Positions 58,057-64,000 of a stretch of DNA of 64,000 nucleotides are shown here, in pieces. Under the pieces are notes generated by a model. The model saw only the letters and a program-made list of their open reading frames with translations, was not told where the DNA came from and ran no database searches. The number at the start of each line of letters is the position of its first letter. Position 1 is the stretch's first letter. Origin of the DNA: Streptomyces flavofungini (lineage in GTDB: Bacteria; Actinomycetota; Actinomycetes; Streptomycetales; Streptomycetaceae); assembly GCF_030388665.1 (NCBI RefSeq), contig NZ_CP128846.1, positions 2,418,001 through 2,482,000 of the forward strand, in the 5' to 3' direction. The position numbers and the translations under genes were made by a program.

Positions 58057-58789
58057 CCAGGTCCTCCGTGTCCTCCCCCTCTTCTTCCAGGGCCTGTCGC
58101 ACGACGCGGAGCGCCATGCCCTCCGCGTACCCCTTGCGGGCGAGCATGCTGGCGAGGCGGCGGAGTCTCTTGTCCCGGTCGAGGCCGCGGGTGGAGCGGA
58201 GCTTGCGGGCGACGAGCTCGCGGGCGGTGGCTTCTTCCTGGTCCGCGTCGAGTTGCCCGACGGCCTCGTCGATCACGGCCGAGTCCACGCCCTTGGTGCG
58301 CAACTCCCGCGCGAGCGCCCGCCGCGCCAGGCCCCGGCCGTGGTGCCTGGACTCGACCCAGGCGTCCGCGAAGGCCTCGTCGTTGATGAGGCCGACCTCT
58401 TCGAAGCGGGACAGCACTTCCTCCGCCACGTCGTCGGGGATCTCCCGCTTGCGCAACGCGTCAGCGAGCTGTCTGCGCGTGCGCGGGGTCCCGGTGAGCA
58501 GGCGCAGGCAGATGGCCCTTGCCCGCTCAGCCGGGTCCCCCGTGGGCGGTTCCCCGTCCTCGGCCCTCGACGAGGACGGGGAACCGCTGTCCTGTGAGCC
58601 GCCGAGGCCGCCGCGCGCCCGACGGCCACCGGCGCGACCGCCCCTGCCGCCGCGCCGACCGCCTCCCTCGTCGTCGCCCGGGAGCCCCGGGGGGACATCG
58701 GCCGAGGCGGGGCCGTCCGGGCCGACGGCCTCGGGGCGGCTTCGCTCCGCGGGGTCGACGCGGTCCGCCCAGTCGGTTCGTCGCGTCAT
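58040..58789 (-). CDS. recX: Regulatory protein RecX
   Basis: 249 residues. RecX modulates RecA filaments. The three-helix repeats of the family start near residue 85 (AICLRLLTGTPRTRRQLADALRKR, NDEAFADAWVESRHHGRGLA, RRLASMLARKGYAEGM). The first 80 residues are a Gly/Arg-rich, disordered extension, part of which is encoded by a perfect DNA hairpin. It starts 3 nt after recA, so translation is coupled. Its 3' end is embedded in a 46-bp tandem duplication. Confidence 0.93.
   Translation of the reverse strand: MTRRTDWADRVDPAERSRPEAVGPDGPASADVPPGLPGDDEGGGRRGGRGGRAGGRRARGGLGGSQDSGSPSSSRAEDGEPPTGDPAERARAICLRLLTGTPRTRRQLADALRKREIPDDVAEEVLSRFEEVGLINDEAFADAWVESRHHGRGLARRALARELRTKGVDSAVIDEAVGQLDADQEEATARELVARKLRSTRGLDRDKRLRRLASMLARKGYAEGMALRVVRQALEEEGEDTEDLGYEAY
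58546..58587. terminator. Perfect 17-bp inverted repeat inside recX
   Basis: Arms 58546-58562 and 58571-58587 are perfect complements with an 8-nt loop, about 200 nt into the recX coding sequence. It encodes part of the variable N-terminal region. It could attenuate recA-recX read-through. Calling it a terminator is inference. Confidence 0.4.
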
Positions 58790-58792
58790 GGC

Positions 58793-59920
58793 CTAGCTCT
58801 TGGCCGCAGCGGCCTTGGACTTGGTGGCCTTGACCGCGGGCGCGGGCACGGTCTTGGCGGCGTCGCCCTCCGCGGGGGCCGCGGTGACGGCGGCGTCCGC
58901 GCCGGGCTCCGCCGGAGTCTCCGGGCGGACACCGACGCCCAGCTTCTCCTTGATCTTCTTCTCGATCTCGTTGGCGAGGTCGGGGTTGTCCTTGAGGAAG
59001 TTGCGAGCGTTCTCCTTGCCCTGGCCGAGCTGGTCGCCCTCGTACGTGTACCAGGCGCCGGCCTTGCGGACGAAGCCGTGCTCCACGCCCATGTCGATCA
59101 GGCCGCCCTCGCGGCTGATGCCCTGGCCGTAGAGGATGTCGAACTCGGCCTGCTTGAAGGGAGGCGCGACCTTGTTCTTGACGACCTTGACGCGGGTGCG
59201 GTTGCCCACCGCGTCCGTGCCGTCCTTGAGGGTCTCGATGCGGCGGATGTCCATGCGCACCGAGGCGTAGAACTTCAGCGCCCGGCCACCGGTCGTGGTC
59301 TCCGGGGAGCCGAACATCACACCGATCTTCTCGCGTAGCTGGTTGATGAAGATCGCGGTGGTCTTGGACTGGTTGAGCGCGCTGGTGATCTTCCGGAGCG
59401 CCTGGCTCATCAGACGGGCCTGCAGACCCACGTGCGAGTCACCCATCTCGCCTTCGATCTCCGCGCGCGGCACCAGGGCGGCGACGGAGTCGATGACGAT
59501 CAGGTCGAGGGCACCGGAGCGGACGAGCATGTCCGTGATCTCCAGGGCCTGCTCGCCGTTGTCCGGCTGGGACAGGATGAGGTTGTCGATGTCGACGCCG
59601 AGCTTCTTGGCGTACTCCGGGTCGAGGGCGTGCTCGGCGTCCACGAAGGCCACCGCGCCACCGGCCCGCTGGGCGTTGGCGACGGCGTGCAGGGTGAGGG
59701 TCGTCTTACCGGAGGACTCCGGGCCGTACACCTCCACCACGCGGCCGCGGGGGATGCCGCCGACGCCGAGTGCGACGTCGAGTGCGGTCGACCCGGTGGG
59801 GATGACCTCGATGGGCTCGTTCGGCCGCTCGCCCATGCGCATCACTGCGCCCTTGCCGAATTGCCGTTCAATCTGTGCGAGCGCGGCGTCGAGCGCCTTC
59901 TCGCGGTCGGTTCCTGCCAT
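58793..59920 (-). CDS. recA: Recombinase RecA
   Basis: 375 residues. Homologous recombination and LexA cleavage co-protease. Walker A GPESSGKT at 66-73, Walker [21 protein letters not shown]2 region [21 protein letters not shown], and the ATP-cap SxxPDNGEQ-like [13 protein letters not shown]. The C-terminal tail is Ala/Lys/Pro-rich, as in Streptomyces RecA. ATG 59920 follows GGTGG; further upstream frame is promoter DNA. A LexA-type site lies in its promoter 185-200 nt upstream. Confidence 0.98.
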   Translation of the reverse strand: MAGTDREKALDAALAQIERQFGKGAVMRMGERPNEPIEVIPTGSTALDVALGVGGIPRGRVVEVYGPESSGKTTLTLHAVANAQRAGGAVAFVDAEHALDPEYAKKLGVDIDNLILSQPDNGEQALEITDMLVRSGALDLIVIDSVAALVPRAEIEGEMGDSHVGLQARLMSQALRKITSALNQSKTTAIFINQLREKIGVMFGSPETTTGGRALKFYASVRMDIRRIETLKDGTDAVGNRTRVKVVKNKVAPPFKQAEFDILYGQGISREGGLIDMGVEHGFVRKAGAWYTYEGDQLGQGKENARNFLKDNPDLANEIEKKIKEKLGVGVRPETPAEPGADAAVTAAPAEGDAAKTVPAPAVKATKSKAAAAKS

Positions 59921-60104
59921 GGGTTCCACCCGATTTGCTTGAGTCGATCGCTTCACGTCAAAGACGCTAACGCCTGCCACTGACAATGCGCCCCGACGCC
60001 CGCCCGGCCTGTGGATAACTCCGGGCGATCCGCCCTCCTCGAGCCATCGGCACGGCCCGGGGATACCCCCGTGAACCCCCGGGAACGCGCCACCAGAACC
60101 CCTA

Positions 60105-60133
60105 TATGAATGGATGTTCGATTTCGCTGTCAA
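60105..60133 (-). promoter_or_regulatory. recA promoter with SOS box
   Basis: On the minus strand TTGACA (60133-60128) is followed by TTCATA (60110-60105) after 17 nt. GAACATCCATTC (60119-60108), the site long known for Streptomyces recA, lies between and over the -10. LexA binding there would block transcription. The predicted leader is about 180 nt. Confidence 0.75.
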
Positions 60134-60167
60134 GCGCACCACGCCGCCCCCATCGCCGAAGCACCGC

Positions 60168-60221
60168 TTGACATGCAGCCAATCGGCTGCCCATCATGAA
60201 AAGGCAGCCGATTGGCTGCAT
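60168..60221 (+). promoter_or_regulatory. ArsR-type operator pair over its promoter
   Basis: Two 16-bp palindromes, GCAGCCAATCGGCTGC (60175-60190) and GCAGCCGATTGGCTGC (60204-60219), start 29 bp apart and together form a perfect 19-bp inverted repeat (60173-60191 with 60203-60221). TTGACA at 60168-60173 and CATCAT at 60192-60197 put the first palindrome in the promoter spacer. Binding by the downstream ArsR protein would repress it. Confidence 0.75.
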
Positions 60222-60238
60222 GATCGGGGGTGGCACAC

Positions 60239-61036
60239 ATGGACGCGGTGTTCAAGGCACTGGCCGATCCCAGCCGCCGTCGGCTGCTGGACCGGCTCCG
60301 GGACCGCAACGGACAGACCCTGCGAGAGCTGTGCACGGGGCTGGACATGGCCCGGCAGTCGGTCAGCAAGCACCTGGCCGTGCTGGAGGCGGCCGAGCTG
60401 GTGACCACGGTGCGACAGGGGCGGGAGAAGCTGCACTACTTGAACGCCGCTCCGATCAACGCCATCGCGGAGCGATGGATCAGCCAATTCGACCGCGAGC
60501 GGGTCAACGCGCTCGCGGACCTGAAGCGAGCACTGGAGCAACCTCCCATGGACAACAAGACCTTCGTCTACACGACGTACATCCGCACCACTCCCGAGCG
60601 GCTCTGGCAGGCCCTGACCGACCCGGCCTTCACCAGCCGCTACTGGGGCGTCAGCTTCCGGACCGACTGGGCCAAGGGCTCCCCCATGGCCTGGGCCGAG
60701 GCCGACGGCAGCGTCACCGAGCACCCCGAGCAGGTCGTCCTCGCCCACGAACCCCACAGCCGGCTGTCCTACACCTGGCACACCTTCACCCCGCAGTGGG
60801 CCGCGGCCAATGGCATCAGCGAGGAGACGCGCGCCCAGCTCGCCGCGGAGCGCCGTTCCCAGGTCACCTTCGACCTCGAGCCGCACGGCGATCAGGTCAA
60901 GCTGACCGTCACCCATGTGTTCGACCCCGAGGGCGCACTGCACTCGATGTGCAGCCAGGGCTGGCCGGCCATCCTCTCCAGCCTGAAGAGCCTGCTGGAG
61001 ACGGGCGAACCGCTCGCCGACGCGCACGAGGGCTGA
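60239..61036 (+). CDS. ArsR-family regulator fused to SRPBCC (AHSA1-like) domain
   Basis: 265 residues from ATG 60239, with GGGGG 8 nt upstream. N-terminal ArsR winged helix (VFKALADPSRRRLLDRLRD, GLDMARQSVSKHLAVLEAAEL, RQGREKLHYLN), then from about residue 100 an SRPBCC/AHSA1 fold (VYTTYIRTTPERLWQALTDP, YWGVSFRTDWAKGSPMAW, LTVTHVFDPEG). The fusion could bind a hydrophobic ligand and couple it to repression. No metal-binding Cys pair of classical ArsR is seen. It is divergent from recA. Confidence 0.88.
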   Translation: MDAVFKALADPSRRRLLDRLRDRNGQTLRELCTGLDMARQSVSKHLAVLEAAELVTTVRQGREKLHYLNAAPINAIAERWISQFDRERVNALADLKRALEQPPMDNKTFVYTTYIRTTPERLWQALTDPAFTSRYWGVSFRTDWAKGSPMAWAEADGSVTEHPEQVVLAHEPHSRLSYTWHTFTPQWAAANGISEETRAQLAAERRSQVTFDLEPHGDQVKLTVTHVFDPEGALHSMCSQGWPAILSSLKSLLETGEPLADAHEG

Positions 61037-61169
61037 ATCCGCAGGGCTGTCGGCAGCCTGTCGGTGATGACGGGCGAACCATCGCCGGGATGTCGGCAGC
61101 GGCTGCGACGGTGAACGCGTCGGTGTCGCCACCTGAGCGGCACCCGAGCGCAAGGAGCCTGCTTCCGCC

Positions 61170-61346
61170 GTGCCGTCGCCCTCCCGAGAACCCCGAGCAC
61201 CGCAGGGCCCTCCGGTCACCCCGGAGCCCTCACTCCGTCCCTGGGACGTCCACGACCTGCCGCCCACCCCCCGGGCTGGCGCGGCCCGGCCGTGGGCCGC
61301 CAGTTGCGAGCTGGTGGACGCCGAGGAGGCCCTGGGGCTGACGTAG
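61170..61346 (+). CDS. Possible small protein
   Basis: 58 residues from GTG 61170 to TAG, with AAGGAG 12 nt upstream. The C-terminal part (RPWDVHDLPPTPRAG, SCELVDAEEALGLT) looks protein-like, and third codon positions are GC-rich. No known family. It lies in the otherwise gene-free stretch 61037-61398 before the first insertion sequence. Confidence 0.35.
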   Translation: MPSPSREPRAPQGPPVTPEPSLRPWDVHDLPPTPRAGAARPWAASCELVDAEEALGLT

Positions 61347-61398
61347 GCGGTCTGGCGTGGACGGTCCGTGGGCGGTCTGGCGTGGGCGCGCTCCGCTA

Positions 61399-62269
61399 AA
61401 GCCTGTTGCAGAAGGCTGTGAACTGGGCATTTTCTCAGTATGGCCGGGGTGTTGAGGGCTGAGGCGTTGTGGGTGGAGACGTTCACTGGGCTGCGGATGG
61501 GTGCTTTCCAGCGGCTGCTGAAGGTGGTTCGTGAACGGGGCGGCAACGGTACCGGGATGGGGCGCCCGTGGTGTCTGCCGTTGGATGAGCGGGTGCTGCT
61601 GGTGGCGGTGTACTACCGCACGAATCTGACAATGCGGCAGATGGCGCCGCTCTTCGGCGTTTCGCCCGCGACGGTCTGCCGGGTGATCCAGAAGCTCGGT
61701 CCGCTGCTGACGGTGGAGCCCGTCACCCGTCCCTCGGATGCGGTGGACCGGCTGTGGATCGTGGACGGCACGCTCATTCCGGTCCGCGACCGCACTGTTG
61801 CCGCTTCCTCGCGCAACTACAGGTTCTCGGCGAACGTGCAGGTCATCATTGATGCCGACACCCGCCTGGTGGTGGCCACCGCCCGGCCGGCCCCGGGCAA
61901 CAAGGCCGATGCGCAGGTCTGGCGGAGTTCTGGGCTGGCCCGGCACTGCGACGGCGTCACCGTGCTGGGCGACGGCGCCTATGTGAACACCGGCCTGATC
62001 GTCCCGCACCGCAAACGCCAGCGACGGCCGCTCCTTTCGGGCGAGGAGGCCGACAACGCCGAACACCGCAGAGTCCGCGCCCGCATCGAGCACACCTTCG
62101 CCGCGATGAAGAACTACAAGATCCTCCGCGACTGCCGGCAACGGGGCCATGGCCTCCACCACGCTGTCCGAGCCGTCGCCCACATGCACAACCTCGCCCT
62201 GGCAACGTGATCAGAGCCATCACAGAACCGGCCCTGACCTGTCCGAACACAGCCTTCTGCAACAGGCTT
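61399..62269 (+). mobile_element. IS5-like insertion sequence 1
   Basis: Perfect 22-bp terminal inverted repeats (61399-61420 and 62248-62269; AAGCCTGTTGCAGAAGGCTG at the left tip) bound an 871-bp element. TA is duplicated at both sides (61397-61398 and 62270-62271), as in the IS427 branch of IS5. One transposase gene fills it. The right end abuts another IS-like end. Confidence 0.85.
61440..62210 (+). CDS. IS5-like transposase (DDE_4/Tnp-type)
   Basis: 256 residues. N-terminal helix-turn-helix (NLTMRQMAPLFGVSPATVCRVIQ), then catalytic Asp in WIVDGTLIPV, second Asp in VLGDGAYVN and Glu in RARIEHTFAAMKNYK. The frame is intact, so the element may be active. Confidence 0.85.
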   Translation: MAGVLRAEALWVETFTGLRMGAFQRLLKVVRERGGNGTGMGRPWCLPLDERVLLVAVYYRTNLTMRQMAPLFGVSPATVCRVIQKLGPLLTVEPVTRPSDAVDRLWIVDGTLIPVRDRTVAASSRNYRFSANVQVIIDADTRLVVATARPAPGNKADAQVWRSSGLARHCDGVTVLGDGAYVNTGLIVPHRKRQRRPLLSGEEADNAEHRRVRARIEHTFAAMKNYKILRDCRQRGHGLHHAVRAVAHMHNLALAT

Positions 62270-62271
62270 TA

Positions 62272-62284
62272 AAGCCTGTCTGAC
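62272..62284. mobile_element. Solo IS end (relic)
   Basis: AAGCCTGTCTGAC matches each terminal repeat of IS2 at 11 of 13 positions and is preceded by TA. No transposase or matching second end belongs to it before the methyltransferase gene. It is probably the remnant of a related element, next to which IS1 inserted. Confidence 0.5.
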
Positions 62285-62367
62285 AATTCCCGTCCAATCA
62301 GCGAGGTTCGGCTGAGTTGGCAATCGGGAGGTGCGCCGACCGTCCGGCGGGGATTACCGGGCAGGGC

Positions 62368-62997
62368 CTACGAACGGCGGGCCAGCAGATGGGCGTCGAG
62401 GAAGCCCCTTTCGGAGGCTGGATCGTGGAGCAACCGGGCGAAGGGAACGAGCCCGGCGTCGGCCAGCAGTTCGGCGAGGCGATCCGCCGGCCAGCTGTAG
62501 GCAGGTGCCACCTTGTGGTCGAAGCGGACCGGTTCTTGTTCGTCGGTCCCGAAGAAGGAGACCAGGAGCAGGCCATCCGGCGCCAGGACGCGTGCCTGCT
62601 CGGCGAGCAGCTCCGGCAGTTCTCCCGGAGGGGTGTGGATCATCGAGTAGTGGGCCAGTACGCCGCCGAGCGCGGCGTCCTCGATCGGCAGGGATTCCAT
62701 CCGCGCCTCCTGGAAGCGCAGCGCCGGATGGGCCTGCCGGGCGTGGTCGATCATGCCGGGGGCGAGGTCGAGTCCGAAGGCGTCCAGGCCCAGTTCGTGC
62801 AGCATGGCTGTCAGATGTCCGGGACCGCACCCGACGTCCGCTGCCCGCGGGTTGCCCGTCGCGCGCACCAGTTCGGCGAAGGTGCCGATCATGGTCCGGG
62901 AGAAAGGCTGTGTCTCCAGCCGGTTTGCGAACAGCGATGCGTACAGCTCGACGACTCCGTCGTAGGCCGTCCTGGTCTCGTCCTGATGATTCACCAC
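62368..62997 (-). CDS. Class I SAM-dependent methyltransferase
   Basis: 209 residues. Motif I ADVGCGPGHLTAMLHELGL, then GLDLAPGMIDHARQAHP, HYSMIHTPPGELPELLAEQA and PDGLLLVSFFG. Methylates a small molecule, unknown. Start GTG 62997 (GTG 62994 adjacent). The start lies 12 nt from the end of IS2, which must have removed its native promoter or operon partner; without the IS the stop codon of the gene at 63946 would lie 10 nt upstream. Confidence 0.85.
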   Translation of the reverse strand: MVNHQDETRTAYDGVVELYASLFANRLETQPFSRTMIGTFAELVRATGNPRAADVGCGPGHLTAMLHELGLDAFGLDLAPGMIDHARQAHPALRFQEARMESLPIEDAALGGVLAHYSMIHTPPGELPELLAEQARVLAPDGLLLVSFFGTDEQEPVRFDHKVAPAYSWPADRLAELLADAGLVPFARLLHDPASERGFLDAHLLARRS

Positions 62998-63034
62998 GGG
63001 CAGGACTCTATAGCCGGTCTGACTAATTGATCTT

Positions 63035-63463
63035 GTGGCAGGTCGAGGTGAGTTGACGGATGCGGCATGGGGGCGGATAGAGCCCCTTTTGCCCCAGGTG
63101 GACGGACGGGGCCGTCCGTGGCGTGATCACCGGCAGGTGGTCCACGGCGTGCTGTGGCGGCTACGGACCGGGGCTCCTTGGCGCGACCTGCCCGAGCGGT
63201 ATGGGCCGTGGCAGACCGTCTACGAGCGGTTCGCCCGCTGGGAGGCCGATGGCACGTGGGCGAAGCTGCTGGAGCATGTCCAGGTCCATGATGACGCGGG
63301 GGGGGGCCGGGTGGAGTGGATCGTCGCCGTTGACTCCACGATCAACCGGGCCCAACAGCACGCCGCGGGCGCCCGTAAAAGGGGGACGCAGACAGGGACG
63401 AACTGGAAGATCCGGGCCGCTCGCAGGCGCATCAGGCACTCGGTCGGTCCCGGGGCGGGCTGA
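63035..63463 (+). CDS. IS5-like transposase, first reading frame
   Basis: 142 residues, GTG start. LTDAAWGRIEPLLP and VVHGVLWRLRTGAPWRDLPE are the IS5 N-terminal signatures, and the first catalytic Asp is in IVAVDSTINRAQQHAAG. The family sequence leaves this frame near AAAAGGGGG at 63377-63385 and continues in the -1 frame. The last residues here are out of family. Confidence 0.8.
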   Translation: MAGRGELTDAAWGRIEPLLPQVDGRGRPWRDHRQVVHGVLWRLRTGAPWRDLPERYGPWQTVYERFARWEADGTWAKLLEHVQVHDDAGGGRVEWIVAVDSTINRAQQHAAGARKRGTQTGTNWKIRAARRRIRHSVGPGAG

Positions 63464-63927
63464 CCATCAAGGTCCATCTCGCCGTCGACGGCCGGGGACT
63501 GCCGCTGTCGATCGTGCTCACACCCGGAAACGTCAACGACGCCACCGCGTTCGCCGTTGTCCTCGACGTGGTCCGCACCCCGCGCGTCGGCACGGGCCGC
63601 CCGCGCACGACACCGGACCGTGTGCTGGGTGACAAGGCCTACTGCAGCAGGGCCATCCGTCATCTGCTGAGGCGTCGGGGCATCGCCGCCACGATCCCCG
63701 AGCGCCGCGACCAGGTGGCCAACCGTCGACGCAGGGGGCGCTTCGGTGGCCGGCCACCCGCCTTTGACAGGGAGACCTATCGCGACCGCAACGTGGTCGA
63801 ACGATGCTTCGCTCGCCTCAAGCCGTTCCGTGCGATCGCAACCAGGTTCGACAAGCTCGCGGACCGCGACCGCGCGGGAGTCGTCCTAGCCTCCCTGATT
63901 CTCTGGCTCCGCGAAACGGCCAGGTGA
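63379..63927 (+). CDS. IS5-like transposase, second reading frame (-1)
   Basis: Open from 63379, one base behind the first frame. It continues the family: LGRSRGGLTIKVHLAVDG, LTPGNVNDATAF, second catalytic Asp in VLGDKAYCSRAIR and Glu in RNVVERCFARLKPFR. Expression by ribosomal slippage at the A4G5 run is usual in this group. Alternatively the copy is frame-broken. Confidence 0.75.
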   Translation, partial: KGDADRDELEDPGRSQAHQALGRSRGGLTIKVHLAVDGRGLPLSIVLTPGNVNDATAFAVVLDVVRTPRVGTGRPRTTPDRVLGDKAYCSRAIRHLLRRRGIAATIPERRDQVANRRRRGRFGGRPPAFDRETYRDRNVVERCFARLKPFRAIATRFDKLADRDRAGVVLASLILWLRETAR

Positions 63928-63945
63928 TCATTTGCCAGACAGGCT

Positions 63946-64000
63946 CTAGCGCGGGTCGGGCGGCATCTCGTCCCCGGGCCCGGACACCAGGCGCCGCACG
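63946..64000 (-). CDS. C-terminal end of an unidentified gene (continues outside window)
   Basis: Reading leftwards from the window edge gives VRRLVSGPGDEMPPDPR and a TAG at 63948-63946. GC-rich third positions support coding. The stop straddles the IS2 junction but would read the same in the uninterrupted DNA. The function cannot be told from 17 residues. Confidence 0.35.
   Translation of the reverse strand, partial: VRRLVSGPGDEMPPDPR

Larger units (their letters stand above)
63011..63946 (+). mobile_element. IS5-like insertion sequence 2
   Basis: Ends TAGCCGGTCTGAC (63011-63023) and the complement of GAGCCTGTCTGGC (63934-63946) match at 10 of 13 positions. TA flanks both sides (63009-63010 and 63947-63948). 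The 936-bp element carries a two-frame transposase gene. Confidence 0.75.

Noticed and set aside
63298..63306. Run of nine G in IS2 as a frameshift that kills the transposase
   Set aside because: The first frame continues with family sequence (IVAVDSTINRAQQHAAG) after the run, so the frame is kept there. The real frame change is at the A4G5 run near 63377.

Overview
This window is high-GC actinobacterial chromosome. Codon third positions are overwhelmingly G or C, many genes start with GTG (one with TTG), and the gene order (nrdJ-nrdR-lexA-dinG, hflX, an RSH gene, dapF, miaA, miaB, gluRK/gluABCD, recX-recA) is the conserved Streptomyces core around recA. From memory it parallels the S. coelicolor SCO5769-SCO5806 interval read in reverse; no search was run. 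No tRNA, rRNA, CRISPR array or replication origin was seen.

Layout. 1-6.8 kb: the end of an MFS transporter gene; a minus-strand unit of ABC-F ATPase, histidine phosphatase and ADP-ribosylglycohydrolase, divergent from a TetR gene; an arylamine N-acetyltransferase with a small YdbC-like gene; and a lone TerD gene. 6.8-13.9 kb: the B12-dependent ribonucleotide reductase nrdJ with its repressor nrdR (paired NrdR-type boxes), divergent from lexA (LexA box over the -35), then a DinG-type helicase. 13.9-21.1 kb: a four-gene NRPS-independent siderophore (NIS) cluster with two IucA/IucC synthetases, an acyltransferase and a class III aminotransferase. All four carry disordered or repetitive inserts, and no decarboxylase or N-hydroxylase gene is present. 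21.3-24.2 kb: tandem paralogous lipoprotein serine proteases sharing an upstream element. 24.2-36.1 kb: conserved housekeeping genes hflX, an M1 peptidase, an RSH enzyme with a degenerate synthetase domain, dapF, miaA, a DODA-like gene and miaB.

36.8-41.2 kb: an envelope-stress-type locus. An ECF sigma factor is translationally coupled to a zinc anti-sigma-like domain fused to an Asp23/Gls24 domain and to a second Asp23-like gene. It is divergent from Asp23, a DUF2273-like membrane peptide, an Asp23-membrane-anchor fusion and an AmaP-like anchor. Matching GTAAC/GTGTC motifs lie in both directions of the divergent region. 41.4-44.7 kb: a DUF574 methyltransferase, a decayed MarR gene, an APH-family kinase and an orphan TAXI solute-binding protein. 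44.8-51.1 kb: the GluR-GluK two-component system and the gluABCD glutamate importer. 51.3-54.5 kb: an FAD monooxygenase, then a predicted leaderless cysteine-rich leader peptide, cysteine dioxygenase and rhodanese. 54.5-57.9 kb: an FtsX permease under a winged-helix regulator with a strong palindromic operator candidate.

58.0-61.4 kb: recX-recA (SOS box in the recA promoter), divergent from an ArsR-SRPBCC fusion gene with two operator-like palindromes. 61.4-64.0 kb: an insertion zone with two IS5-like elements, each flanked by TA duplications, a solo IS end, and a methyltransferase gene cut off from its upstream operon partner by one of the elements. In-frame minisatellite tracts recur through the window.
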